Assembly (NCBI RefSeq): GCF_000283155.1
Contig: NW_004454179.1
Span: forward strand, 2,286,629-2,350,628
Direction of reading: 5' to 3'
Source of the DNA: Ceratotherium simum simum
Lineage: Eukaryota; Chordata; Mammalia; Perissodactyla; Rhinocerotidae
DNA length: 64,000 bases
Shown piece after piece: positions 47,258-59,720 of this stretch (within the stretch, counting starts at the first letter, position 1; every line of letters begins with the position of its first letter). The translations under genes were made by a program, and so were the position numbers. The notes beneath the pieces are model-generated. The model saw nothing but the letters and a program-made list of their open reading frames with translations. It searched no databases and was not told the DNA's origin.

Positions 47258-50200
47258 AAGAGGTGGGGAGTGGAAGAAAAACAAGATCTGAGAAACATTA
47301 GGAGACTTCAAGCAAACTGTCCTTTGCTTGCCACTGTTGCTGACTGCAGTGGTACAAGAAGGGAGGGACAAGAGACAGTGGAAGTGTATATTATTTGACC
47401 TAGAGAAACCAACAACCAGGCAATCTAACTTTGGGTAAACACATCTAGATTTTCCATTGATTATTTTTCCATTTTCAGGTTAATTTTTCTAGGACTGTGA
47501 TTTTTTTCCAACCTGAATTATAAAAAGGAAGGCTTGTCAAATGACCAGAAGGAGCAACCTAAATTCATCTGCTTACAACAGTTTTCTTTAGAAGTGTTTG
47601 TGAATTTCTGTTTGGTGGGATAAGATTATATTTAGAATAACTTATCAGTGATAATGGTCCCTGTCTTACAATGGGGAAATATCAAGGATAAAAAGTCTCA
47701 CAAGATCCAAAGGAATAACTCTTGAGTGATAGCATTTTAGTCACTGTAACATGTCAAAGAACCTCTTTTGACTCAGGATAAGGTGAAATCAATATGGATA
47801 CCTAAAAATCTTGCCTGTTGAGTACCGTCACCCATATCTCATGCAGGATCACTCTGTATATAGTGTCTGAAATAGTGTTAAGACTTTTTCAGAATTCCAT
47901 AACTACAATACCCCCTGGAAAAAATAAAAAATGCCCTGAAGTATTTAAAAACCAAATTTGAGAATCATAATGTTAAAGAGCATAATTTAGCATCCAATTA
48001 ATTCCGAGTTAACATTCTATTAATACATTTCTCATTTTCTTCTGTTCTGAAATCTTTGACCCTCTGTAGATGATGACCTGTTTAACACAACAGGAGGATG
48101 TTCATTCAGTTTGGCACGACGCGCACTTGCTCAGTGCCAGTAACAGCGTATGCTCAATAAATGTTTATTGTTCAAGTGAACTGCACTATATTCAACTTAA
48201 GATTGTCTAGCAAAGTCAAAATGAATTCCTTTAAAAATAGGCTTCTATTCCAAGGTACACACCAGTCCACAAATCTCTGTGTGTTCCAAAGAAATTCAAT
48301 TCTACCCACATGGATAAAAGCTGCAGATGTTAACTCTTTTTTCGTCTAGATTACATGGCCTCCAATCTGAAAGTCTTGGATAGATAGTAAAATTCTAAGA
48401 TGCTACGTAGATTGTTTAGCCATCTAGAAACTAGCTACACTTACGAGGTGTTGGCATAACGGAATATTTCCATTAGACTAAGTGACTATAGATTACTATC
48501 CACATAACGGCAGAAACAAAACAATTTTAAAACAAAAATTTTAGCTTAGCTTTAAAAAAAAGAGAACTTCGAGACTTATAAAAGGTATACTATCTAGGTA
48601 GGGAACATAAAATCCCATTTCTGACTGGGTAACTAAATGTAATTCTTGTCTAATCCTAGAACTTGCAGCATCTTGTAGAGAATGTTAAAGAAAGAATATA
48701 ATTTAGCATCTTGGGTTTTCTGTCCTGCAGTGCCAGTGTGATCATAGACCAAGCGTGAAAAATGGATCTTCATAGGATTTATAGAGGGAAAATGATATAG
48801 TGGCCCTTACCTATCCTTTAAATCATTTAAATGGGAAGAATAAAGGGTGAAAAATTAAAAAGTGAATTTAGTTTATACACGATTGTGTCTGTGAGTTAAA
48901 AATAGACATAAGAGGTTAAAGCCAGTTCTGTTATTTTCATAACTGTGGGACTTTTTCTTTCAGCATGTTTTTTTTTCAGATTCTCATCTAGGGAAAAAAA
49001 GAGGGGCTAGAATATTAAAACTAATTTGTCCTTGTAATTAGTTGCAAAAAAGAATAGCTAGAATACTGGCAAATGAATGTCCATTGTTGTAGAATACATA
49101 CGCAGTTAAAAGATATTAAAGGGGATTTTTCTCCCTCTCCATTCCTAAACATAACACCAGTTAGAAAAAGTCAGGAATATTCCACAATGACCCCACCACA
49201 TTTTTCTTTTAAAGCACAAGCAGTTTAGAAACAAAGGGCTGCATTTGCCCTCAGCTCATAATGCTGTTCACGTTTGCGTTAGCCCTTCCTAGACTTTATT
49301 CTCTGACAGCAGATCAAGCGGAGGCATCTCTGTGCTTTGCTTGCTTTCTTTCGGCATACTTTTCTATTGGAAGGAGAATAAGACCCAAAGATACTTGACT
49401 TTCTGAAATACTGTACAATAAACTCTACCGTCATAATTAATATGTTTTGAAGTCCTTCAAAATGGAATTATGAATATATCTTTGCATACGTCTAAAGTTA
49501 CCTTTTAGGAGTACATTGGAGAGTTGAATTTGAATAAATATGTTAGAAATGTTGACAAACATTCAGAATTAAGAAGTCATCAAAGTCATAGAGCCAAATA
49601 GCTATAGGTACATTTTGTAATTCCGTTTTCACAACTTGATTTTAATGGTCTCTGCTTTTTCTTTAATTTTTTAGGTAGAACTAAGTCTACTTGCTTACAA
49701 ATAACACAGAGATAACATTGCACTCTCACAACTACAGTGGCAATGATAACCTTATTTTTTCATCTTACTCAACTATTTTAAGCATTTTAAAAACGTAGTT
49801 CTTATTTACAAATAATTTTATTATATTCCACTGGCAATAACACTGATCCACAACTGATTAGCTTTGTTTTTGGATTTAAATATTGAAGTCATCAGCTCAG
49901 CATCACTTCAAACACCCCAGTCAATTATGATTCTGCCCAATCACAGCAGGCACAATTATTTCATCATTGGAAAGCAACTTGAAAAAAAAAAAAACAGGGA
50001 AGCTTTCAAAAAGTCATAATAAAAATGCTCAAATACATAACTCATTTTTCAAAATGCCTAAGAAAAAAATAGGAATCTGTTTCACCTGGGAAGAGTTCAG
50101 TTCAATTCCCAGTGACACAATTTCCAGCAGTGGTTTGGCTGGTTTGGCTGGTCACTGAGTCGGCACACAGCTGCACTGAACAGATTACTGACGGGGTGAC

Positions 50201-50546
50201 CTCTTTTTCTGACATACATAACAATGCTAACTGGTATAAGAATGCACACTGCCAAATATATTGTTATTATTTTTAAAATCTGTGGTTGAATAGGAAAGCA
50301 CTAAATAGAATTCATCCTTTCAAAATAACAGTTTAACAAAATTCACTCTTGCACCATAAGAAAATAGAGAATTTTGGGAGAAAACATTTAATATTGAAAG
50401 AGTCAGCTCAGTGAAACTAACATAACAGCCTTCTTTTTGGAGATTACACATAGCTGACTGAAAACCTAGAAAATATTGGAGACTAAATGCATTGGGGATT
50501 TTGTTGTTGTTGGTTTTGTTGTTGTGGTGTTACTATTTCCACTCAC

Positions 50547-50661
50547 CAGCTCGAAGGGGTCGTGGAACTCCCCCAACAAAGATAGTTTTTCTGGGGTCCA
50601 AAGGCTGAGAACCATCCATTACAAAGTCACTGTCACTTAGGTTCCACGGTCGAATTTGCAC
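50547..50661 (-). CDS. CPEB3: CPEB3 coding exon, inter-RRM linker and start of RRM2
   Basis: This 115-bp exon encodes 38 codons plus one base. It starts VQIRPWNLSDSDF, the short linker after RRM1, and ends RKTIFVGGVPRPLRA. TIFVGG is the RNP2 strand of RRM2. The acceptor is TTTTTTTCAG just right of 50661 and the donor is G|GTGAGT at 50546, both canonical. The exon continues in frame from the 63542-63660 exon and leaves one base that completes a valine codon with the next exon. In the CPEB family the tight RRM1-linker-RRM2 arrangement forms a V-shaped RNA cleft. Neighbouring intron sequence on both sides is unusually free of young transposons. Confidence 0.92.
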
Positions 50662-53475
50662 CTGAAAAAAAGTCGTTCACTTGGTCCTTACTTCATTTCC
50701 ATCAACCCCAAATGAGAATAAGGTGACTAAAGACAAACCCACTGATTTGTGCATTTTACAACATACACAACCCAAACAAAATCCAGTTACAGTTAATGTA
50801 ATCTGCATTAAATGCCTTTCAATAGAATTCTTGGGGAATCTACTTAAGGTACTATATTCAACACGCTAGACATATACCATAAAACCTTCAGAAACCATCT
50901 GTGGTTTAAAAAAAAGGCAGTCTTTTAGAGACAGATTCTAGGTTTTGAATAAGATCCATTTTAACACATGATAGACTGTTTATAACCTGTCACAGAGCAG
51001 CCCTTAGCTTTTTAAGAGCTCACCTAAAGGAAGGGAACAGGAACATTAGGAATATTTTCTAAAAATTATCTATATGTCTGGCTTTTAAATTCTTATCATC
51101 CCCCTATAATTAAAACATTTATCTTTCAGTAATATGATTTAACACAGATTAACACTAATCAAGTTAGCACGGAATAATCAGCAATATCAAATACTGAAGC
51201 ACACAGAGTTATCTACTTTTGATTTATCTGATTTTCCTGAAGTCTGGTTAAATAAAGGCAAGCCTAGAAATTGAAGTCAAGTTTCAAAGAGTAGAAAAAT
51301 TTTTATGACATATTTCTTCATATTTGGTAATATCTCTTCACTGAGACTCTGACTTCCTACCCATAGCTTGTACTGTTTTATCATATAATAAAAAATAAGT
51401 TTTTCATTTCATCAGAATCTTAACTCGAAAATATATTCCTTTCAATCCATAACTGAATTATCAAAGAATTGTTTAAAACAAAACAAAAACACAAAACAAC
51501 CTCCCATACTGAAAGGCGAGTTTCAGCACTACGTGAAAACCAACCAGTCACTCAGCTGGCCACATGCTCTGGGAAGTGGGCTAGGTGTAGAAGCAGATAA
51601 ACCAGTGTCTGTCATTAAGGAACATGCCTCTCCTTTCCTCTCACTGATTGGGACAGGAAACAAAACAGCTGAATTTTCATTTCCTTACTATCAACAAAAT
51701 TCTTTATTTTCCCTATTGCTCAACTGGCAATACTTAATGCAAGGAAACACATAAGATAATTTTTTATGTGGTTTGGCTTGTATCCAGGAGGACTCCCATT
51801 TGAAAAGTAGTAAATCTGCCAATTGCATTTTCAAAACACCTTGAATCAACTCTAAAACTGGCATTGCTCAGTTACAAACAGTCTACCCATTCCTTATGAT
51901 GCTACAAAATTCATCCCCACCTTTTTGTCTTCTACGACACTGTTGCTTTCACCAGTTAGCCAGAAGTCATAAAATCTCCATTTCTTCCCTAGACTCTGAA
52001 AACTTAAGACCTGTTTGCAATTCTGTTAACATTCAGGCATTTGCTCCATCTTTATCGCATGAAAAAATATCTAGTTCTTTCCCTCCAAAATTTGGTCTGT
52101 TTGACTAAATTATCGTTCCCTTGACATTTACCACAAAGGCAGATTCACTAATACCATAAAACACCACTTTTAAATGCCTTCATGAGGACACATTATTAAT
52201 TTTTAATTAAAAACACAATTTCCCAATACTGTAAGAACAAGGATTCTAATGTCACCAACAAAAAAAAAAGTAGGATGTATCTTTTTCTACACAGAATCCT
52301 CTCTTCTTCTAGTCCCATCCCTAACAAGGTAGTCAAGGCAGCTTCAGGACCTGGTAAGGTAATTCCAATCACTTTATGATAATTAATTTGATCATAGATC
52401 ACTTTGTTTCACAAATGAAAACAATTCCTGTGTAGCATCCCTAGTGTTCTGGTTTCACTTAATCAAGAAGTACAGAAAACACAGCCTTCTATAACAGGTT
52501 TAGGTTACTGCTGCTCAAAAGAACTCTGCAGAAGATCTCAAAACCTTCCCACTGAGAGCTTTCATTACTGCTTCTTCTCCCCCCACCACTCCCCTCCACC
52601 CTCACTTCATTACATCATACACAACCCATTCCCTTACCCTATTCTTGGCATTATAGATTACGTAAAAATACAGGAAGAGGACTCAGGAGACAGTAATGAT
52701 TAACTCTATTCACAAAACCCACATTTCCCAGCTGCCACCAGAAAACAGCTCCTCAGAGCTTGCACCACTGCAGAATCAGAGAAATGTCAACATAGGCCAA
52801 CATCAGCACTCTACACGCTGAGCAAAAAGTTAGATTATGGTACTGCTTGCACTGAGAAGTTCCATTTACATTCTGGTTTCTCTCTAAAGTATAAGTCCAC
52901 TCTCATACAAGGCATGTTCTCCATCTTCTAAGGTTTATTCTCAGAACTCAGAGCCTGATATCCATATTCTATCTCTCTGTCTTACTCTGAACATATTTTC
53001 TGGTCCTGATTTATACATACGTGTTTCTCTACTTTTTTAATACCATACTTTATAAGCTGACTCAAATATTTTATAGAAAGTGGTAGAATATAAATAAAAG
53101 AACTGCTTTTTGATAATCTCTGTTTCTTTAATAATTATTATTGAGAATGGATGAAATTAGAACTCTGTCTTAATTCAATATAAATTTCGCCCGGCAATAC
53201 AACTTGCACACATACAAAGATTATTCTGTGTGCGTGTAAAACAACTCTTCCAGTATCTTGTCAAATAGGCTATACTCTGGGCAGTAAAAGCCTCAACATC
53301 CTGAGGACAAGTATAGAGACATTACCAGAAATGGTGAAGATTTCCTTAAACGAGCCTGACACAATTCCAACACTCCTTCCTGAAGAAACCTGACCACATT
53401 TGCTTATAAAGGTGACTCTAGGAAGAGGCTATCATCTGGAAGGCACCACCCACCAGCCCTTCGGCCACGCCACGT

Positions 53476-53838
53476 CCTTACAGCAGGGGTTACACAAAAC
53501 CAAATGTCTGCAGAACCGGACAGGTAGCATAAATGCGTCAAGACACCAGGACAATAGTTAGTAGGCAGGCAGTGACACACTGAAGTACAGCACTCCTTTT
53601 AAAGAAGCAGACACTTTTTTAGCTCCAGCAAGTAGTTATTTGTGATGCGTTGTCAAACTTATCCATTTTTCAAGAGTAGCTAAAAATTCAGATTTTTATG
53701 CAAAATTTCAACATGTTAAAATGTTGGCAATTAATGTTAAAATCAAAATCAAATGTTAAAATCACAGTACAGGCTAAATAAAACTATCTGCAGGCCAGAT
53801 CTAGCCCGTGGGCCCCAGTCTGTGATCTCTGGCTAGAA
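53476..53838 (+). mobile_element. hAT-like nonautonomous DNA transposon
   Basis: The right end (GGCCAGATCTAGCCCGTGGG, then CAGTCTGTGATCTCTGG) is typical of MER-type hAT elements. The left end (CAGCAGGGGTTACACAAA) is a rough inverted match to it. Family not named. Confidence 0.55.
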
Positions 53839-54194
53839 CGGTTCAGTTTCCACACAGCTCACAATGGAATGTTGTGTTCCATAACCACTCATGAGAGAAA
53901 ATACAAAAATCGTTTTTCTTTAGTTTCTTTTTTAAGCATATATTCCTAGGGAAGCTCTGGGGAGGACAATGAAACCCCTTTTGACTGAATTATTTGTCTT
54001 CTAAATTCTTATCTTCTGAATTAATAAACTGCTTTGTATAATTGCTTATCTCCAAAGGCAAAAACCAAACATAAAGTTTGGTGGTATAAATATATCAATT
54101 TATACCATATAGTGACTTTAACAGCCTTCAAAATATCTAAAAGAATATAACATTAATGACATCAACAGTTAGTACTGAAAGCACTAATTTTCCT

Positions 54195-54445
54195 TTCCGA
54201 GGTTTCCCAAAGTGTGTTTTGTGAAGTGCAGGTCCCTAGGGTTTGGGAAAAGTTACAGACATCTCTTCCTTCTTGGAGATTCACAACACCCACTGGCGTA
54301 AAATAAATAAAGGCTCTAAGAAGTTCTACAGGAAAGAAATATGTTCAAATGTTGTTTAATCCAGCATTTCCAAAATTATTTTCATGGAAACTATTTTTTG
54401 CATAACACCTATTAATATCTACACTTTGGATAATACTCCCCTATT
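54195..54445. mobile_element. Possible hAT-type DNA transposon remnant
   Basis: Begins GTTTCCCAAAGTGTGTTTTG and has TCCAGCATTTCCAAAATTAT internally, as in old MER-type elements. Ends approximate. Confidence 0.45.
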
Positions 54446-55066
54446 ATATTTTACTCTTAGTATGTATCAAAATATGGCATAATAAAGTTGAACAAAATGT
54501 TGTTAGAAACTTCACTCCAATCCAGGCCTTTTCCTCACTTATTTCCTGTTATTGCTTTAAAAGGGTTGCTTCTATAGAAATTAACTCTAAATGGTTAAGA
54601 GTATAGCAAATTTAAATAATAGATAGCTCTTCAAAGAACTGAAAGTTTTCTGACTAAACTGTACAAGAGATGTTACCAAACTAGTTTGACTATTTTGCTA
54701 TCAATAAAGAATAAAATATCTAATTATTGTTCTATACAAAAACTAAAGTTTCATCCTAGTTAAAACTAAAAGTCATTAATAGGGATAAGACTAGGCCAAG
54801 TGCTAGGAAAAAAATTAAGAAATGCAATATGGGTCTATTTTGACAGGAAGCTATAAGAAAACATAATTTCCTAAAAAGAAAATTTGCAAAAGCCTCTAAA
54901 TTAAAATTAAATATAAAATGCATTTTTCTTGTATCTTTAATAACAGGATAAGAGAAAACATATGGTTTTAATAAGAATAGTTTTTAATATAATCCTTAGG
55001 GCTTCAAGTTTCCAAACATGACCAAGTCTCCCTATAGCTCTAGAATTCTCTCAGTTTAGACCACTC

Positions 55067-55276
55067 CAGTCATTCGCTATATAATGACATCTCGGTCAGC
55101 AATGGACCACATATATGACGGTGGTCCCATAAGGTTAGTACCAAATAGCCTAGGTGTGTAGTAGGCTATACCATCTAGGTTTGTGTAAGTACACTCTATG
55201 ATGTTTGCACAATGACGAAATGGCTTAACAATGCATTTCTCAGAACGTATCCCCATTGTTAAGCAACGCATAACTG
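55067..55276 (+). mobile_element. MER2-like DNA transposon remnant
   Basis: 210 bp from CAGTCATTCGC to CATAACTG. Best preserved of the three copies: GACGGTGGTCCCATAAGG, TAGCCTAGGTGTGTAGTAGG and CTAGGTTTGTGTAAGTACAC are near consensus. Confidence 0.85.
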
Positions 55277-56764
55277 TTGTATTTAGAGTTTGCACATTCA
55301 CCTACCAATAAATAATGTTATCGAGCTCATTTTGAACATCTCACCCTGTGTTTCATCCTTGTCTGATCATCTCCTTAGGCTACAAACATCCATCACATGA
55401 ATGCCTTCATCTGTTTGTCTCAAGGCAGCTCCAAAAAGCAACCAAACTGTTCAGAGTCAACAGTGCAATCTGGTGGCCAGCTCAGGAAACTACTCGACCA
55501 AAAACCCTTCTCTGCCATTTGTTCTCTTTCCCATAAATTTCCCATAAAGCACATGGCTCAGCCTCCTACCCCCTCATTTCCTTTTTCCTCTTTTCAGTAC
55601 TCTTCAAGCTCCTCAGGAAAAAGTCTCCATTTTCCTCTCCCTAATCCTACAATCCTTTCAATCTACATGAATGAGAAAAACAATACATACTGCAGAACCA
55701 TCAGGACTGCTCTCCCCAACAAGCAGCAGCATCCCGGCTCTTCTGACAGCCAGGATGAGTCAGCTAAACCTAGGTCCGCTGACATGCAGCTGCAACAGCT
55801 CAGCTGTAGTGGTAATAAACTCAGACCCACCCCAGCTGTCAGCAATTCTATTTTAAGCATCACAGACCTCACAGAATGACCGGAGTGCCCCACAGTATCG
55901 CAAATAAACTTGTTTGTGGTTTATGACGCATCTTTATCTTTTCCATGGTATAAGGGGTTGTTTTATTATTATTAACCACCAAAACTAACAGCCACAACAG
56001 TAATAATTGTGGTTTGGACTCTTCAAAGTACATTCATATTTGGTATCTCATTTCAACCTAATTTTTACCACAGAGCTCCCTGACGAACAGGTCAGCCAAT
56101 TTCCAGAAGTTTAGATGCTACTATTACTCTCAGTGCTGCCCTTCACCCAAGGGATAGGAGAAGGAGATACCCTCTCTGTATCTTCTGGGGAAAGTGGCCA
56201 GAAAGGAACCTAATAGCTGCTCAGAATTGTTGGCCTTGATAAGATTTCTGTACCCTAGGCAGCTCTGGGACTTCTAGTCAGAACTCCATCGGGTCTCAAA
56301 GCAAAAAGCTTCAACTCCCACACTCAGACTATTCCTCCCATTCCTTAGATACAAGCAGATCACAGGCTCCAGAGAGGCTTGTCAAAATAGCCAGGATTCT
56401 TCCTAGACAGGGAGCCAAAACTAACCCTAGGAAATTCTCTCATGCCCTTCCAGGATGCCCCAGGTCCACCATCAGGGTCAGGAAACAGTCCAGGTACAAA
56501 AAGGAAACCCCCGCCATCTGCACCAAGCTAGCTGATATAGAGAAACCACAGGCTTACAGATCCCTTTAGGACCTTCAGTTACTGTTGAACAATTCAAACA
56601 GCACCCTGTATACTGTTTCATAAGGGCACACAGTACAAAAATAAAGCATGCATAAACTGTGCCCTGAAAATGGCAATGTAAATCTTTACTCTATGCTTGA
56701 CCTAATAAAGCCATTATCAATTAAATGCTATGATCAATACCCATACTTATAACTGGAAGATTCA

Positions 56765-57040
56765 AGGGAACACCTTCCTTCTAAAGGCTTTCCTGACTCC
56801 CTCAGGAACATCTGACCACTTTGTCCTTTGAGCGCCCCACTCACAACTACTTCCTATAATACTTCTATCATAGCACTTGTGACTCCTTACTTCACTTACC
56901 ATTCACATGTCTCTTTCTCTCCATTGGACTTCAGAGTCCTCTAATGCTGAGACCATATCTCTGCATGGGTCCCAAGTGCCCAGCACAGTGCCCAACCCCT
57001 AGTGAGTGCTCTGCGCTCATCAGTGTTCGGTGAATTGACA
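56765..57040 (+). mobile_element. L2 LINE 3' end
   Basis: AAGGCTTTCCTGACTCCCTC, TTCTATCATAGCACTTGTGA and GTGCCCAGCACAGTGCC follow the L2 3' end order. Confidence 0.8.
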
Positions 57041-57329
57041 AAAGTCTTCCTGAGGGGCAGATCTGGTGCTGCAAGATGTCCAGCAGCTGCCCTTCTATAG
57101 CTCCCAGATCACTCTCCTCACTCCACTGAAAGCCACCTTCCAGGGTCATGGAAATACAGTGTGTCTGGTCACCAGTGGTGCCCCAGGGTTGGGCCTAATC
57201 AGAGCAAATTTCTGATGCCACCAGGTGACCCACTCAGTGATCAGAATTACCTAGTGCTCATCATCACTGCTGATGCTTTCACATCACTTAGAAAGCGTAA
57301 GCATTACAGATGATTCCCTCTTGAAAGAA

Positions 57330-57545
57330 AGAAGAAACTAGCACTTTTGAGCACCTACACTGCACCACTGTGCTAGGCATTTTACACACACTGTCACACT
57401 TAAATTCACCATAGTCATTATGCTACCTTACTTTAAATACAAGGAAACTAAGGCTCAGAAGTGTGAAGTCAACTCAGGACTGAAACCCAGGTTTATCTGA
57501 CCGATAGTCTATATATACTCTTTCCACAATCTGACGTCATGAACC
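57330..57545 (-). mobile_element. MIR SINE, antisense
   Basis: GAAACTAAGGCTCAGAAGTG and CAGGACTGAAACCCAGG are reverse-complement MIR text. Confidence 0.65.
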
Positions 57546-58124
57546 TGCAAGGCTCTCGTCCTCCAGGCTATTGGCTACCAGTCATGCTTCCCGATAGTCT
57601 CCTGGACAAGTCAAAATGCATTTTTATTTGTGAGTGATTAACCACTCTCTTTTTTCCAAACTCATTCTGCCCATTTTCAGCGCATTAAGAAATGACCAAT
57701 AGACTCTTCTTAAACTTACTAACAAAACTAGCAGTTAGAAAAGCTCAAGAAAATGGTTTAGCAGTGAAACTGGCACTATATTCAGCTATTTTAACTTCCA
57801 GGTTCATAGCCTCAGGAAATCGTGCTCTGCAGCTGGACAATTTTGTCCAATGTCTACATAAATGTGTATTTTCAGCTCCATGGTACTAGGACAAAGATGT
57901 TGTTACTGGCACGCTGATCACTAAAACTCTTGAGAGGAATGTACACATAAAAGTTCAAATTACTAAGTTTTTCCTGGGAAGAAGCCTATTCTTTGAGTGA
58001 GCTTCATGGAATACTAATTCCACCAGAATCTTCACAAGTATAATCCCCAAGGAGGTATATAATATGCTGGATTAAACAATACTACACAAATTTATTTATT
58101 GCAAGACTTCTCAAAACCTTAATA

Positions 58125-58340
58125 TATCAATGTTTCCCAAATATTTTTGGCTAAGGAACCTTTAATTAAAGGAGAAAATGGATATAAAATGCACAAAGTG
58201 CTCAATAAATGACACATTATTATTATTATTATTATTATTATTTTTATTATGAGCAAAACTTTGTCAGTGATCCTCTCAAGAGACCTGTGTTTTATGGGAC
58301 AAGTGTTCTTCAGAACACACTTTGGAAAACACTGAATATG
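58125..58340. mobile_element. Possible hAT-type DNA transposon remnant
   Basis: Left end CAATGTTTCCCAAATAT and right end CACACTTTGGAAAACACTG form an imperfect inverted pair. An (ATT)9 run lies inside at 58215-58242. Confidence 0.45.
58215..58242. repeat. (ATT)9 microsatellite
   Basis: Trinucleotide run, followed by a T-rich stretch. Confidence 0.93.
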
Positions 58341-58799
58341 ATCCCTTAGGGGACAGTATTGGCTATTTCATCCACTAGATACTATTTGGTACACTAGAAC
58401 TGCAGCATCTTTTAGACCTCTAAAGAAGGAATAACAGCTTGCAAAGACTCAAAAACTAGGAAACTCTGCACACATTTGAAAATTCAGAGACTTAGGGGGA
58501 AAAAGTAGAATTTATTATGAATAAGAGGTACTTCTCTCATTTTAGAGGAGGAATTTCTTTTTTGGAGAAATTCCTATGATGAAAGGTGCCCAAACCATGA
58601 ATTTAGATCAAGGAATCAAAGAACAAATAAATAAATCAACAACCTCAGAAATGCTGAAGATTTCCAAGGTGAGACATGACAAAACCAGATTTGATTGACC
58701 CAATATAAAATTATAGTTATTGTCTTAGGAGGTAGCAGGTGAAGAATGAAAGAGTTTGAGTCAATATAACACAAATCCAAGGACTGAAGCCATCAGTCA

Positions 58800-59340
58800 A
58801 GGTGCCCTATAACTTAGCCCCCTACCTATTTTTCCCAATTTAATTTCTCTCTACTCCCTTTCATATACTTGTGCTCCATCTAACCAATCCAAATGTTCTC
58901 CGTTCATACTGCACATTTTCTTATTTCTGTGTTCATACTGCTGCCTCTCTCCAAAATGTCTATTTCCCCACCCCTCCACACCTCCACCCCTCTCCTGGCC
59001 AATCTCCAAACTCTCTTCATCCTTCAAGGACTAGTTTAAATGACACTTCATCCAAGAAACTTTCTTGCATCGCTCCAGGTATATACAAACTCTCCAAAGT
59101 ACTTAGTCTATATCTTATCTTCATTGTATTTGTTATTTTTCTTAATTTGACAAATATTGAAAAACTTTTATGTGCCAACCTCTATAGAGCCATGCATTTA
59201 TATACTTGATTTATCTACCCATTACACTATTAACTTTTTGAACACAGGATATTCTTGTCTGATTCATAGTAAGTTCTGATTCATAGTAACCAGTACTAAT
59301 GCCTTGCCCATAGTAGGCATTCAAAGATGGTTTGAAGGAA
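58800..59340 (+). mobile_element. L2 LINE 3' end
   Basis: Cytosine/thymine-rich L2 text: CACTTCATCCAAGAAACTTT, TAATGCCTTGCCCATAGTAG and GGCATTCAAAGATGG at its end. Confidence 0.75.
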
Positions 59341-59379
59341 GGAAGGAAAAGAGGCACACTATTTAAAAAGATGGCTGTA

Positions 59380-59720
59380 TATGGGCTGGAGATAGCTATA
59401 ATAGCAGGTATGATTTGCTATAGAGGGTGTAGTGATCACAGAAGGCTTCAGGAAAGAGATGGCATTTGAGAGGGGTCTTAAAATAGGGTAGGTAGAAATT
59501 AGAAATTGAGATGGGAGGAGAAATATGTCAGTTGATTGGAATATGGGGTTCAGAAGGAAAGCAGAAAAAGGTAAGGTTGGAAAAAATTTGATGTCAGGCT
59601 AGAAAGGTCTTAAATTCCAGGCAAAAGGATCTAGACTATTTTTGTAACCAAAAAGGAGTGATTAAAAGTGCTAGAGATTCCACTGATATATAAATGGGGG
59701 TAGGAGAGACCAGAATGATA
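59380..59720 (+). repeat. Ancient mammalian interspersed repeat, family not named
   Basis: GAAGGCTTCAGGAAAGAGAT, GCATTTGAGAGGGGTCTTAA and AATTCCAGGCAAAAGG show the same old family as 19775-20140 and 35690-36110. Confidence 0.5.

Larger units (their letters stand above)
41068..50546 (-). other. CPEB3: CPEB3 intron (9.5 kb)
   Basis: GTGAGT donor at 50546 and CTTGCAG acceptor before 41067. Apart from one ERE (43960-44216), a MIR (45735-45945) and small L2/MIR traces (41690-41750, 48095-48175), no repeat is recognised. The segments 42000-43950, 44230-45730, 46000-48090 and 48180-50546 hold nothing I can name; conserved regulatory DNA is possible but cannot be judged without alignment. Confidence 0.9.
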
